Program-made: the position numbers and the translations under genes
In this document: in pieces, positions 39,004-48,942 of the stretch
How positions within the stretch are numbered: the first letter of the stretch is position 1
How the letters are laid out: each line of letters opens with the position of its first letter
The notes under the pieces: model-generated
What the model was told of the DNA's origin: nothing
Seen by the model: the letters and a program-made list of their open reading frames with translations, nothing else
Databases searched by the model: none
From: Sideroxydans sp.
GTDB taxonomy: Bacteria > Pseudomonadota > Gammaproteobacteria > Burkholderiales > Gallionellaceae
Assembly (NCBI GenBank): GCA_024636935.1
Contig: JAGXGC010000004.1
Coordinates: forward strand, 143,287 to 207,286
Direction of reading: 5' to 3'
Length of the DNA: 64,000 nucleotides

Positions 39004-39615
39004 TTATTCCGGATTGATCACGTTAGGCTGCAGACCAATAGCTTCAAGCTTGAGCTTCACCTTTTCCGCCGCCTCGCGAGAAGGATAGCCCCCAACACGC
39101 ACGCGCAACATGCCTGCGACCTTTTCAGTGTAAGCAGGAAAGCCGCGCTTCTTCAGATTGTCCAGCATCTGTTGTCCGGCATCCTCACGGGAATAAGCAC
39201 CAACCTGCAACACCCAGCCAGACGGCGGAACGACTTTCTTGGGAGCCACGGCCTTGGGGGCGGGTTGGACAGGCACCGAAACTTTGGGAGTGGCTGGTAC
39301 TTGCACAATTTTGTTCTCAATAGGAGTTACCTTGGGGGTGACAGGAACATCGACCGGGGTGGGTATAGGTCTAGTAACGCTGCTGGCAGCTGGCTCCGGC
39401 GTCAGCTCGGCTTTCGTCTCGGGACGGAATTCAGGCGCTTCTGACCTATCCGGAATTCGCAGCTCTATGTTCCCGACGCTCACGCTCGGTTCGCTATCGA
39501 ACACCATCGGCAGGAAGATCACGATCGCCAACATCAGTGCCACAGCACCGATCAAACGATGCCGTGCTTGCCTTTTTAATTTTGATTCTTCGTCCGTATT
39601 GATCTGTTTAGCCAT
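39004..39615 (-). CDS. SPOR-domain cell-division protein (DedD-like)
   Basis: The 203-residue product has a short cytoplasmic N-terminus, one membrane helix (LIGAVALMLAIVIFLPMVF), a Pro/Val/Thr-rich periplasmic spacer and a C-terminal SPOR domain (GWVLQVGAYSREDAGQQML, then RVRVGGYPSREAAEKV). SPOR domains bind septal peptidoglycan without stem peptides. Size and place between folC and cvpA agree with DedD. Confidence 0.87.
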   Translation of the reverse strand: MAKQINTDEESKLKRQARHRLIGAVALMLAIVIFLPMVFDSEPSVSVGNIELRIPDRSEAPEFRPETKAELTPEPAASSVTRPIPTPVDVPVTPKVTPIENKIVQVPATPKVSVPVQPAPKAVAPKKVVPPSGWVLQVGAYSREDAGQQMLDNLKKRGFPAYTEKVAGMLRVRVGGYPSREAAEKVKLKLEAIGLQPNVINPE

Positions 39616-39632
39616 GGTGAATACCGGGAATC

Positions 39633-40898
39633 TCAGACACCGCGCACTTTGCGCAGATGCATCACTTCCGCCACTGTATAGAAGGAACCGAGGACCGCGA
39701 TTCTATCATTTTCACCCGCCCGATTGCTGGCCTCATTCAGTGCATTTTCGATGGAATTGCAGTCAATTACCTCGCCACGTACTGGCAATCCAAGGAGCAC
39801 TTGGGCCAACTCACCCGAATTTGCACCGCGTGGTGCATTGATACCCGCGACCAACCACACGTCGATCTGCGCATCCAGCGCCTGCACCACACCCGCCATA
39901 TCCTTGTCTTTGAGCATGGCAAGTACCGCGAATGTCTTGGCGGGAGGCAGATTAGCCAAATTCTGTGCCAGCGAGCGTGCGGCATGCGGGTTATGCGCCA
40001 CGTCCAGTATCCATTGCGGCTGGCCAGGAATGAACTGAAAGCGCCCCGCCAGCTCGACTTCGATCAAACCGCGGCGCACCGCCGACATGCTGACAGGCAA
40101 TGCAGTTTTAAGCACATCCAGCGCTGCCAGTACCGCACTGGCATTCTGCAACTGGAAGGCACCGCGCAAAGCTGGATAAGGCAAAGCACTACGCCCGCCG
40201 TCCTTACCGAAATAATCCCACTGCCCTTGATGCGCCCGTAGGCCGAACTCCTTGCCGATACACCATAAGTCAGCACCGATCTGCTGCGCATGCGCACTCA
40301 AGGCAGGTGGCACGTCACTGTCGGCACAGATCGCCACTTTGCCTGAACGGAAGATACCTGCCTTCTCGAAGGCGATCTGCTCGCGCGAATCGCCCAAATA
40401 ATCGATGTGATCGATATCCACACTGGTCACTACTGCGCAATCCGCATCGAACACATTCACCGCATCCAAGCGACCACCCAGCCCAACCTCAAGGATGGCG
40501 ACATCCACTTTGTGCGCGATGAAACACTGCATCGCCGCCAGCGTGCCGAATTCGAAATAGGTCATTTCGATATCGCCACGCACCTGCTCGATAGCCTCGA
40601 ACGACGCACACAATTCCGCATCACTGGCTTGCTGCTTGGCGATGCGCACACGTTCGTTGTATTGCAGCAGATGCGGCGAGGTATAGCAGCCGACCTTGTA
40701 ACCCGCGGCATGCAGGATGGATTCAAGCATCGCACACACCGAGCCTTTGCCGTTCGTGCCTCCGACGATGATCACGGGAAAATCAGGTTCGAGATTGAGA
40801 CGTTGTTTGACTTGCGCCACACGCTCCAGACCGAGCGCAATGGTTTTGGGATGAAGTGATTCGAGATGTAAAAGCCAGTCGGCTAGAGATTTTGGCAT
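39633..40898 (-). CDS. folC: Dihydrofolate synthase / folylpolyglutamate synthase
   Basis: The 421-residue Mur-ligase-type enzyme has the P-loop VGGTNGKGSVCAML, the folate site LLQYNERVRI and the Mg/Lys region VEVGLGG-type block (AILEVGLGGRLDAVN). It attaches Glu to dihydropteroate and lengthens folate tails. It follows the accD terminator and starts the SPOR-cvpA-purF group; in E. coli accD-folC-dedD-cvpA-purF is the same order. Confidence 0.95.
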   Translation of the reverse strand: MPKSLADWLLHLESLHPKTIALGLERVAQVKQRLNLEPDFPVIIVGGTNGKGSVCAMLESILHAAGYKVGCYTSPHLLQYNERVRIAKQQASDAELCASFEAIEQVRGDIEMTYFEFGTLAAMQCFIAHKVDVAILEVGLGGRLDAVNVFDADCAVVTSVDIDHIDYLGDSREQIAFEKAGIFRSGKVAICADSDVPPALSAHAQQIGADLWCIGKEFGLRAHQGQWDYFGKDGGRSALPYPALRGAFQLQNASAVLAALDVLKTALPVSMSAVRRGLIEVELAGRFQFIPGQPQWILDVAHNPHAARSLAQNLANLPPAKTFAVLAMLKDKDMAGVVQALDAQIDVWLVAGINAPRGANSGELAQVLLGLPVRGEVIDCNSIENALNEASNRAGENDRIAVLGSFYTVAEVMHLRKVRGV

Positions 40899-40910
40899 TT
40901 CATTACTGGC

Positions 40911-40940
40911 AAAAAAACGACCGACAGGAATGTCGGCCGT
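40911..40940 (-). terminator. Terminator after accD
   Basis: On the minus strand ACGGCCGACA and TGTCGGTCGT pair (one G-U) around TTCC, followed by seven T. It should end the truA-trp-accD transcript, at least partly, ahead of folC. Confidence 0.85.
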
Positions 40941-40952
40941 TGATACTGAAGA

Positions 40953-41837
40953 TTACGCAGCTTCCAGTTTCGCCACAGCATCCTGTTTGGTCAACAGGGT
41001 GATCAGCGTCGCCAATTGATCGCGCATCTGACGACGATCCACGATCATGTCGATGGCACCATGCTCAAGCAGAAACTCCGCACGTTGGAAACCGTCCGGC
41101 AGGGTCTCGCGCACGGTCTGCTGAATCACGCGCGCTCCGGCGAAGCCAATCAGCGCGCCGGGTTCGGCGATGACCACGTCACCCAAGAAAGCGAAACTGG
41201 CAGAGACACCACCCATGGTCGGATCGGTCAGCACGGAGACGAACGGCAACTTAGCTTCACTCAACTGCGTGAGCGCAGCGCTGGTCTTAGCCATCTGCAT
41301 CAGCGACAACAGGCCTTCCTGCATACGCGCACCGCCGCTGGCAGAGAAGCAGATGAAGGGGCATTGCTGTTCCAGCGCGACTTGCACGCCGCGCACGAAA
41401 CGCTCGCCGACGACAGAGCCCATCGATCCGCCCATGAAGTTGAACTCGAACGAAGCAGCCACGACCGGCAAGGCATGGATGCTGCCTTGCAACACGATCA
41501 AAGCATCGTCCTCATCGGTCTTCTTCTTAGCCTCGACCAAACGGTCGCTGTATTTCTTCTGATCTTTGAACTTCAGCGTATCGACCGACAATACCTCGGA
41601 ACCGATTTCGAAGCGGCCTTCGCTATCCAACAGCCAGTTGAGACGCGTACGTGCGGTGATGCGGTGATGGTGATTACACTTGGGGCAAACGCTGTGATTC
41701 TTCTCCAGATCGGCGTGATACAGCACGGCCTGACATTCCGGACATTTGAACCACAAGCCTTCCGGCACGTTCTTTTTGCCATCTTCGCCTTCACGGCGCT
41801 TGATCTTCGGCGGCAACAGCTTTTGGAACCATCCCAT
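40953..41837 (-). CDS. accD: Acetyl-CoA carboxylase carboxyltransferase beta subunit
   Basis: The 294-residue product carries the N-terminal four-Cys zinc finger ([15 protein letters not shown], then VCPKCNHH) and the crotonase-type carboxyltransferase core ([35 protein letters not shown]). With AccA it transfers carboxyl from biotin to acetyl-CoA in fatty-acid synthesis. It lies 12 bases after trpA, a common betaproteobacterial arrangement. Confidence 0.97.
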   Translation of the reverse strand: MGWFQKLLPPKIKRREGEDGKKNVPEGLWFKCPECQAVLYHADLEKNHSVCPKCNHHHRITARTRLNWLLDSEGRFEIGSEVLSVDTLKFKDQKKYSDRLVEAKKKTDEDDALIVLQGSIHALPVVAASFEFNFMGGSMGSVVGERFVRGVQVALEQQCPFICFSASGGARMQEGLLSLMQMAKTSAALTQLSEAKLPFVSVLTDPTMGGVSASFAFLGDVVIAEPGALIGFAGARVIQQTVRETLPDGFQRAEFLLEHGAIDMIVDRRQMRDQLATLITLLTKQDAVAKLEAA

Positions 41838-41849
41838 GACTTACTCCTT

Positions 41850-42647
41850 CTAGTTATCTATCGCTACGCGCAATTCTTGCACCAATCGACCTACATTGGC
41901 GACCACATTCTGTTCGGTGGAATTTTCTATTTCCTGCACGATGCGGCTACCCACCACCACACCATCACACAACTTCGCTACTGCCTTGGCTGTCGCCGCA
42001 TCACGAATACCAAAACCGACACCGATCGGCAGTTTGATGTGCTTGCGCAACTGCGGCAGTTTCTCCTCGATAGCAGACAGATCGAGATTGCCCGCACCGG
42101 TCACACCTTTCAGCGAAACATAATACACATAGCCGCGTGCCAGCTTGGCGACCTGCTCTATGCGCGCCTCCTTGGTGGTCGGAGCCAGTAGAAAGATAGG
42201 CGCGATGCCATGCGCTTGCAGGTGCTCAAATGCCTCGTGACTTTCTTCCGGCGGAAAGTCCACGGTCAACGCACCATCCACACCGACTTCGGCGCAACGC
42301 TTGGCAAATGCTTCCCAGCCCATCGCCTCGATGGGATTGCCGTATCCCATGAGTACCACCGGCGTGGTCGTATCTTGTTTGCGAAACTCGGCCACCAAGT
42401 CCAACACACCGCGTAGCGACATACCGTTCTTCAGTGCACGCTCGGAAGCGCGCTGGATGGTCGGGCCATCCGCCATCGGATCGGAGAACGGCACGCCGAG
42501 TTCGAGCACATCAGCACCGGCTTTTACCAGACCATGCATCAGCGGCACTGTGAGCGCCTGCGCAGGATCGCCTGCAGTGATGAAAGGGATAAGTGCCTTG
42601 CGGTTCTGCTGCTTCAGATTTTCGAAAGTGGTATCGATGCGGCTCAT
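41850..42647 (-). CDS. trpA: Tryptophan synthase alpha chain
   Basis: The 265-residue TIM-barrel subunit cleaves indole-glycerol phosphate. Motifs: [28 protein letters not shown] (catalytic Glu and Asp) and [14 protein letters not shown] at the phosphate site. Its ATG overlaps the trpB stop by four bases, as expected for stoichiometric alpha/beta synthesis. Confidence 0.97.
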   Translation of the reverse strand: MSRIDTTFENLKQQNRKALIPFITAGDPAQALTVPLMHGLVKAGADVLELGVPFSDPMADGPTIQRASERALKNGMSLRGVLDLVAEFRKQDTTTPVVLMGYGNPIEAMGWEAFAKRCAEVGVDGALTVDFPPEESHEAFEHLQAHGIAPIFLLAPTTKEARIEQVAKLARGYVYYVSLKGVTGAGNLDLSAIEEKLPQLRKHIKLPIGVGFGIRDAATAKAVAKLCDGVVVGSRIVQEIENSTEQNVVANVGRLVQELRVAIDN

Positions 42648-43843
42648 AGCGTGATGCCCTTGATATTAGCCACGGTGTTCATGTCTTTGTCGCCACGACC
42701 GGACAAGTTCACCAACAACACTTTATCTTTTGCCATGCCCGGCGCGATCTTCATCGCATGTGCCAAAGCGTGACTTGATTCCAGCGCGGGGATGATGCCT
42801 TCGAAACGGCATAACGCATCAAAAGCTGCCAACGCTTCATCGTCATTGATCGCGACATACTGAGCGCGCCCGATGTCTTTCAGCAAGCAATGCTCGGGGC
42901 CGACACCAGGATAATCTAGGCCGGCTGAGATGGAATGTGTCTCGATGATCTGTCCATTCTCATCCTGAATCAGATACACCTTATTTCCGTGCAGCACGCC
43001 AACTTTGCTGTTGGCGGTAAGCGGTGCGGCATGCTGGCCACTGGCGATACCATGACCGCCCGCCTCCACACCGATGATCTGCACCTCCGGCACATCGATA
43101 TATGGATGGAACAAACCGATGGCGTTGGAACCGCCGCCAACACAGGCGATCACCGCATCCGGCTGACGACCGATCATCTCCGGCATCTGCACCTTGGCTT
43201 CGTCGCCGATCACACACTGAAAGTCGCGCACCATCATCGGATAAGGATGCGGACCGGCAGCCGTGCCAAAGATATAGAAAGTGGACTCAACGTTGGTGAC
43301 CCAATCACGAATCGCTTCGTTGCAGGCATCCTTAAGTGTTCTGGAACCGCTTTCCACGGGCACCACAGTCGCACCCAGCAGCTTCATACGGAACACGTTC
43401 GGCGCCTGACGCTGAATGTCTTCCGCCCCCATGTACACGATACATTCCATGCCAAAGCGTGCCGCCACGGTGGCAGTCGCCACACCGTGCATGCCCGCGC
43501 CGGTTTCGGCGATGACACGCTTCTTGCCCATACGTTTGGCAAGCAGTGCTTGGCCGATAGCGTTATTGATCTTGTGCGCGCCGGTGTGATTCAGGTCTTC
43601 GCGCTTCAGATAGATCTGCGCACCACCCAATTCATCGGATAGACGCTTGGCATGATAGATAGGGCTGGGACGACCGACGTAATGCTTGAGCTCGTATTCG
43701 AACTCAGCCTTGAACTCCGGATCGTCGCGAAAACGCAGATATTGATCGCGCAACTCTTCCACTGCGGGAATCAGCGTCTCCGCCATGTAGACGCCACCGA
43801 ACTGGCCGAAGTGACCTTCTTGGTCAGGATAACTATATTTCAA
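42644..43843 (-). CDS. trpB: Tryptophan synthase beta chain
   Basis: The 399-residue PLP subunit joins indole and serine. Motifs: [15 protein letters not shown] with the PLP lysine, [14 protein letters not shown] with the catalytic Glu, and [13 protein letters not shown] for the phosphate. Overlaps trpF upstream by 11 bases and trpA downstream by four. Confidence 0.97.
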   Translation of the reverse strand: MKYSYPDQEGHFGQFGGVYMAETLIPAVEELRDQYLRFRDDPEFKAEFEYELKHYVGRPSPIYHAKRLSDELGGAQIYLKREDLNHTGAHKINNAIGQALLAKRMGKKRVIAETGAGMHGVATATVAARFGMECIVYMGAEDIQRQAPNVFRMKLLGATVVPVESGSRTLKDACNEAIRDWVTNVESTFYIFGTAAGPHPYPMMVRDFQCVIGDEAKVQMPEMIGRQPDAVIACVGGGSNAIGLFHPYIDVPEVQIIGVEAGGHGIASGQHAAPLTANSKVGVLHGNKVYLIQDENGQIIETHSISAGLDYPGVGPEHCLLKDIGRAQYVAINDDEALAAFDALCRFEGIIPALESSHALAHAMKIAPGMAKDKVLLVNLSGRGDKDMNTVANIKGITL

Positions 43844-44453
43844 CGTTCTTAACCTCTTTGATGAATGCAGCGATCTTCACTGCATCTTTAATTCCTTTTG
43901 ATGCCTCTACGCCGCTGGACACATCCACTGCGTAAGGCCGCACTGCACGCACTGCCTCGGCCACATTGTGAGGATGCAAGCCGCCCGACAGAACCACACG
44001 CGATGCCAAGTCCTTAGGTATCAAGCCCCAGTCGAACGCCTCGCCAGTACCACCCGGAACGCCTTCCACATAGGCATCCAACAACAGGCCTTGGGCATCC
44101 GCGTAACGGGCCGCGCATTCTACCAAATCCACCCCTGCCCTGACGCGTATCGCCTTCAAATAAGGACGACCGAACTGGCGGCAGAATTCCGGTGTTTCGT
44201 CACCATGGAATTGCAATACATCGAGCGGCACTTGCGCCAATACTTCGCGCACAGTCTCGACAGTCGGATCGACAAACAGACCAACACTGGTCACGAAAGG
44301 CGGCAAGTCACGTAGCAATTCAATCGCTTGGTGCAGCGCAATATTGCGTGGACTTTTGGCGTAAAACACGAAGCCGAGCGCATCCGCTCCGGCCGCTACC
44401 GCAGCTTGCAGGTCTTGTTCACGGGTGATGCCGCATATCTTGATTCGGGTCAT
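43833..44453 (-). CDS. trpF: Phosphoribosylanthranilate isomerase
   Basis: The 206-residue barrel enzyme begins [18 protein letters not shown] with the catalytic Cys and shows the conserved [12 protein letters not shown] and [14 protein letters not shown] blocks. It catalyses the Amadori step of tryptophan synthesis. ATG 44453 is chosen; the upstream frame overlaps truA. Only trpF, trpB and trpA are here; the front of the pathway must be elsewhere. Confidence 0.95.
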   Translation of the reverse strand: MTRIKICGITREQDLQAAVAAGADALGFVFYAKSPRNIALHQAIELLRDLPPFVTSVGLFVDPTVETVREVLAQVPLDVLQFHGDETPEFCRQFGRPYLKAIRVRAGVDLVECAARYADAQGLLLDAYVEGVPGGTGEAFDWGLIPKDLASRVVLSGGLHPHNVAEAVRAVRPYAVDVSSGVEASKGIKDAVKIAAFIKEVKNVEI

Positions 44454-44460
44454 CGTGGAT

Positions 44461-45243
44461 TCAATCGTTTTCCGAGGTCGGCATTGTACCTTGTGGCAGC
44501 CCCCACTTTGCGTCGTAGCCGATATGACGCAGATAGAGGCCGTCCGGCGCAAACGTTGGCGCAGCCAGCTTGCGCTCGCGTGATTCCAGTATCTGCTTCA
44601 TCCAGATCGGTGAATATTTACCTTTGCCTACATACACCAGACAACCGACGATGTTGCGCACCATGTGATGCAGGAACGCATTGGCAGTCAGATCAAAGAT
44701 GATGGTATCGCCATGATGGTGTATATCCAGCTTCGCCAGCGTCTTGATCGGAGATTTGGCCTGGCACTGTGATGCACGAAAGGCGCTGAAATCGTGCTCA
44801 CCCAGCAGATAATTCGCCGCTTCCTGCATCGCCGCCACATTCAGCGGCGCGTGGAACCAACCCGCTTTTCCAGCATGTACGGCCAGCCGCGTGGGACGAT
44901 TGAACAGTACATATTGATAACTGCGCGAGTGCGCCGAGAAGCGCGCATGGAATTCATCTGACACCTCATGCGCCCACAATACGGCGATACCCGTTGGCAG
45001 CAGCGCATTACAACCGCGCACCCAGGCTGTGAGCTGACGAACCGTGGCAGTTTCAAAATGCACCACCTGCTCTAGGGCATGCACACCGGTATCGGTACGA
45101 CCGGCCGCGATGATTCCTATCCGCTCGCAGGCGATAGTAGACAATGCATCCTGCAAAGCATCCTGTACGTTCGCCATATCCGGCTGACTCTGCCAGCCGT
45201 GATAGCGGCTACCGTCATATTCCACACCGAGCGCGATCCTCAT
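44461..45243 (-). CDS. truA: tRNA pseudouridine synthase A (38-40)
   Basis: The 260-residue product begins [20 protein letters not shown] and has the nucleophilic Asp in [15 protein letters not shown]. It modifies uridines 38-40 in the anticodon arm of many tRNAs. ATG 45243 overlaps the stop of the EcfT-like gene (ATGA). It lies ahead of trpF, as in many betaproteobacteria. Confidence 0.95.
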   Translation of the reverse strand: MRIALGVEYDGSRYHGWQSQPDMANVQDALQDALSTIACERIGIIAAGRTDTGVHALEQVVHFETATVRQLTAWVRGCNALLPTGIAVLWAHEVSDEFHARFSAHSRSYQYVLFNRPTRLAVHAGKAGWFHAPLNVAAMQEAANYLLGEHDFSAFRASQCQAKSPIKTLAKLDIHHHGDTIIFDLTANAFLHHMVRNIVGCLVYVGKGKYSPIWMKQILESRERKLAAPTFAPDGLYLRHIGYDAKWGLPQGTMPTSEND

Positions 45244-45863
45244 TTCCAGACCCCGTAAAGTAGCGCTGCGCATAGCAGCAAACAAATCACATCGACTGCT
45301 TTGAGACTATTCCTATCCAGAATTAAATGTTGTTCAGCCTCTTGCGCCGAACTTAAGGCGTTCTTAATGGCATGCTTCCAGTCATCCGCCGCTTCTCGCA
45401 TGGTCGGTTCGGCATATTGCAGTGTCAGCGCCAGTCGCACAGCGATGCGCTCGCGTGACATACCGAACCAAGTCACCGGCAGGGCCAGCGCAAAAATACC
45501 ACTAATGAATTGTGCTTGAGTCAGCAAAGACAACAGGATCGCCAAGCCTGACAACATGGATAGCAATCTTGCCAGTTGCAGAAGCCCATCCATCAAGCCC
45601 TCCTTTGTCGGGGAGTAAAGCCCAAATTCGCTCACCAATGCGGCACCCGGCGTTGTGTAGGCATAGATCAACAACAGAGAAAACAATATCCAGCGCGTAC
45701 GCCGGATCAAGCTGAACAGTTGGCGCGCGTTCAACTTTACTGCCGAGATGAACAGCAAAACCGTCATCAGCGCCAGTCCCACTGCAGGCAGCACCTGCGC
45801 CGCAATCGCCAGTGTGATCCAGACCAGTATCTGTACCGCGGGATGGGGCATCAGCCTGTCCAT
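45240..45863 (-). CDS. CbiQ/EcfT-like membrane protein (orphan)
   Basis: The 207-residue product has about five membrane helices and a cytoplasmic helical pair with the A-rich coupling motif region (GMSRERIAVRLALTLQYAEPTMREA), as in the T component of ECF vitamin/metal transporters. No ATPase or substrate-binding gene adjoins it, so the cargo is unknown. It starts right after the fimV terminator without a clear ribosome-binding site; ATG 45851 is an alternative start. ATGA overlap with truA suggests coupled translation. Confidence 0.7.
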   Translation of the reverse strand: MDRLMPHPAVQILVWITLAIAAQVLPAVGLALMTVLLFISAVKLNARQLFSLIRRTRWILFSLLLIYAYTTPGAALVSEFGLYSPTKEGLMDGLLQLARLLSMLSGLAILLSLLTQAQFISGIFALALPVTWFGMSRERIAVRLALTLQYAEPTMREAADDWKHAIKNALSSAQEAEQHLILDRNSLKAVDVICLLLCAALLYGVWK

Positions 45864-45873
45864 TCGTTCAAAT

Positions 45874-45900
45874 AAAAACGGCAGCCGAAAAGGCTGCCGT
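45874..45900 (-). terminator. Terminator after fimV
   Basis: On the minus strand ACGGCAGCC and GGCTGCCGT form a nine-base stem with a TTTTC loop, followed by a T-run. The next start codon (45863) lies just ten bases beyond. Confidence 0.88.
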
Positions 45901-45918
45901 CGCTGTCATGCGAAATAT

Positions 45919-48822
45919 TTATATTTGATCAAGCATACTCTGTGCCGACGCTCGTTGCTCCTCATCGCCATCACGCATCACCTCATCAAGGATCTCTTTC
46001 GCACCGGCCCCGTCACCCATCTCCTGATAGGCTTTAGCCAGATCAAGTTTGGTGGCGACTTCCTGCCAGCGCTCATCTTTGACCGCACCTTCTGTGCTGC
46101 CCACCTCGGCGCCGCCAAGCGAATCCAAATTCAGATCGATGTCGCCCAGTCCAATATCAACTGGGGCAGAAGGCTTCTCTTCGTCAGATTTTACATCTTC
46201 AGGAATGTCTAGAGTGAAGGCCAATGCATCGTCAGCAGCAGGTTCCTCAGCTGTTGCAGATGCAGCAACAGACTCAGCCGGTTGCGCAGCGGTCACATCA
46301 AACATCAGGTCATCGAGGCTTGCAGAAGACTCAGATTCTGTGGCGGCAGCAGCTTCCACCGGAGCCTGAAAGCCAGGATGGGTAGCCGTCACATCAAACA
46401 CCATATCATCGGAACTCTCCACCTGATCGGCGGCTTGTCCTTCTTTTTCAGCCGTCTGCGCAGGAATTCCAGAATGGGTAGAAGTGACATCGAAAATCAG
46501 ATCATCCGAGTTGGCATCGCCCATATCCATTTCTGACTCCGTAGCTTCAGCCACGGTCTTTTTGCCGGGATGTGTCCCTGTAATGTCGAAATCCATGGGT
46601 GCTGCACTCGCTGCCTGCATATCTTCAGCAGAAAGAATGGTAGTGGCCTCACTGGAAGTAGTCTGTGGCTGCATCACTACGGTACCCAGGAAATCATCAG
46701 CTGGCACTGCTTCTTCACGTTTTTCAGTCGAGAAGGTATCCATCATCAATGTATCGAGTGTGTTGGCATCGCTGCCTTCTGCCTCAGAAGAACCAAAGCC
46801 AAGGTCGAAATCGACAGCTGGTTCTGCTGTTTCTTCAGCCTGAGATGCTGAAGCTCCCTCAGTTTCGCCTTCACCACCGTAGAACGGATTATTCGGCTCA
46901 AGCTCGCGCCCCATGGCAGCCGCTTGCTGCCATGCAGATTCATCGCCACCGTCTTTGATCTGGCGAGCATAGGTCATGAATGCGTTCGCATCCTTGCGTG
47001 TCGCGAAGATGGACAGTAGCTTGAGGATTATCTGCACATTACCCGGCTTGGAATTCAGCGCTTCTTTCAAAACTTCTTCAGCTTGAACATCGCGCCCGAA
47101 TGTGAGGAACAAGTCTGCTTCGGCAATAGGATCAACCTCCTCAGACGACTGCTCTTGCTCTTTAGGCACATCCTCAGACTGCTGTGTGAAATCACCCGTA
47201 TCAGGGGACGGCATCACCGGCTCTGCAATACGTCCGGTGGCACTGCCGACGTCATTGGTGTCAGACGATTCCGTTACTGCCTTCTTGGGAACTGGCTTGC
47301 CACTTCGGCGCGACAGCCAAAATCCAGCGCCCAGCAAGGCGAGCAATCCAGCTGCCCCGCCACCCAGCAGTACCGGATCTTCAAGCAGACTGTCGATTAA
47401 GGAAACTTCAGGTTGAGGAACCTCTACCGGTGCAGGCACGGCCGGCTTGGCGACAGGCTTGGCTGGCGCTGGTGCACTGGCGCCAATTGCGGCAGTAGGT
47501 ACTTCAGGAGCAGGGGCAGGAGTAGCCTTTTGCGCTGCCTCAGCTTGTTGCTTCTTCAGTTCCGCAAGACGTTGCAAATCCTTTACGTTCTTTTCTAGGA
47601 GGGCAGTGCGGTCTTGCGCTTCCTTCAGAGTTTTGGCCTTGGCAACTGATTCCTCTTCCTTGCTGGTAGGCGAACTGCCTGCCACACCATCTCCAGGCGC
47701 TTCACCTTTGGAAAGCTTCAGCACTTCAGGCTTAGCTTCATTCGATGCGGCTTTTTCAGTCACTGCGGCCGTGACCTTGCCAGAGGCGGCTTGCTGGGCG
47801 GCTTGTTCGCGCGCTTCGCCTCGCACTGCGGCCAGTTGTTGACGATATGCGTTCCAATCTTCCACTTGTGCGCGGTAGACCTTCACTGCCTCGCCCTGCT
47901 GCACTGCCTCAATCTCAGCTGCATCCGGCACGCGGATAATCTTGCCAGCTTTTAGGCGGTTCATATTCTTGCCCGAAAAGGCTTCACTATTGGCGCGATA
48001 CATAGCAACCAACATGCGTTCCAGGCTGACATCAGCAGGCTTGATCTTCAGGGCGATCTTACTCAGCGAGTCTCCGCGCACCACTTTGATGTCTGCACTC
48101 TCGACCACAGGAATCGCCTCTTCCTTGCTCAAGGCATCTTCCACTACCAAAGGTGCTTCTTGTTTAACGGGCTCAGAGGGCATTGCCGCGACATCTTCGA
48201 TCGGTGTAGCTTCGGCTGGAGACTGTTCGGCAACTGCGGGCTCAGCCTCGGATGGAGCAGCTTCGGTGTCTGCAGGCGTTGCTTCCGGCATCGCTTCCGG
48301 AGCAGCCGCGACAACTGCCGGCTCAGATATCGGAGCAGCAAGAGGGAGTGGTTCACTCAATACTGGTGGTGTCGAAACCACAGGAGCGATAGGCGTGACC
48401 GTCTCGACTTGGGGCTCAACTGCAAATCCGACGGGATCGAGCAGGAAAGTGTACTCGCGCATGAGCTTGCCGGAAGGCCAAGAGACCTCGACCAGCAAGG
48501 TAACAAAAGGCTCATTTACTGGCTGTATTGAAGAGATTCGTACGCGTGGCTGAGCGCTATCACGATTGGTGATCTCGAACTTCAGCTTAGGCAGTGCATA
48601 GGGATAATCGATACCTGCAGCTTTAAAGGCATCCACCGATGCCAGCTTGGCAACAATACTGTTTCTGTCTGCCTTTTCAACAGCAACCAGTTCTATCTCT
48701 GCTTTTAGCGGCTGCCCAAGATTGGAACTGACATCCATACCACCAAGACCCGTCGCACTCGCGATACCGGATACCAGCAAGCAGGCAATATAGCCCGACG
48801 TTTTTAGAATCGTTTTCAGCAC
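45919..48822 (-). CDS. fimV: FimV-type pilus assembly / peptidoglycan-binding protein
   Basis: The 967-residue product has a signal peptide (LKTSGYIACLLVSGIASA), the FimV N-terminal domain (LGGMDVSSNLGQPLKAEIEL), a LysM module (IKVVRGDSLSKIALKIK) around residue 250, a coiled coil, a membrane helix (GGGAAGLLALLGAGFWL) near 490, and a very acidic cytoplasmic part. The last 50 residues (LDLAKAYQEMGDGAGAKEILDEV) form the FimV C-terminal TPR domain. In Pseudomonas and relatives it supports type IV pili and polar localisation. Four tandem-like copies of an F-D-[VI]-T-x-[TA]-[HQ] motif stand in the acidic region. Confidence 0.93.
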   Translation of the reverse strand: MLKTILKTSGYIACLLVSGIASATGLGGMDVSSNLGQPLKAEIELVAVEKADRNSIVAKLASVDAFKAAGIDYPYALPKLKFEITNRDSAQPRVRISSIQPVNEPFVTLLVEVSWPSGKLMREYTFLLDPVGFAVEPQVETVTPIAPVVSTPPVLSEPLPLAAPISEPAVVAAAPEAMPEATPADTEAAPSEAEPAVAEQSPAEATPIEDVAAMPSEPVKQEAPLVVEDALSKEEAIPVVESADIKVVRGDSLSKIALKIKPADVSLERMLVAMYRANSEAFSGKNMNRLKAGKIIRVPDAAEIEAVQQGEAVKVYRAQVEDWNAYRQQLAAVRGEAREQAAQQAASGKVTAAVTEKAASNEAKPEVLKLSKGEAPGDGVAGSSPTSKEEESVAKAKTLKEAQDRTALLEKNVKDLQRLAELKKQQAEAAQKATPAPAPEVPTAAIGASAPAPAKPVAKPAVPAPVEVPQPEVSLIDSLLEDPVLLGGGAAGLLALLGAGFWLSRRSGKPVPKKAVTESSDTNDVGSATGRIAEPVMPSPDTGDFTQQSEDVPKEQEQSSEEVDPIAEADLFLTFGRDVQAEEVLKEALNSKPGNVQIILKLLSIFATRKDANAFMTYARQIKDGGDESAWQQAAAMGRELEPNNPFYGGEGETEGASASQAEETAEPAVDFDLGFGSSEAEGSDANTLDTLMMDTFSTEKREEAVPADDFLGTVVMQPQTTSSEATTILSAEDMQAASAAPMDFDITGTHPGKKTVAEATESEMDMGDANSDDLIFDVTSTHSGIPAQTAEKEGQAADQVESSDDMVFDVTATHPGFQAPVEAAAATESESSASLDDLMFDVTAAQPAESVAASATAEEPAADDALAFTLDIPEDVKSDEEKPSAPVDIGLGDIDLNLDSLGGAEVGSTEGAVKDERWQEVATKLDLAKAYQEMGDGAGAKEILDEVMRDGDEEQRASAQSMLDQI

Positions 48823-48865
48823 ACTGCCACCCTCATTCTTTCCCTGACGATATTCAGACTAACAT

Positions 48866-48916
48866 CAGAGGGTTAGTGATGCAAGCTCACCCACCCTCTA
48901 GGTTCAGGCACTAACC
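48866..48916 (-). other. Alternative hairpins in fimV 5' region
   Basis: GGTTAGTG (48871-48878) and CACTAACC (48909-48916) are perfect eight-base arms. AGAGGGT (48867-48873) can instead pair with ACCCTCT (48893-48899). The two stems share bases, so only one can form at a time. They lie in the 120-base gap between asd and fimV. Confidence 0.4.
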
Positions 48917-48942
48917 AGCGGTAATCAACCGGATTTTTACCC

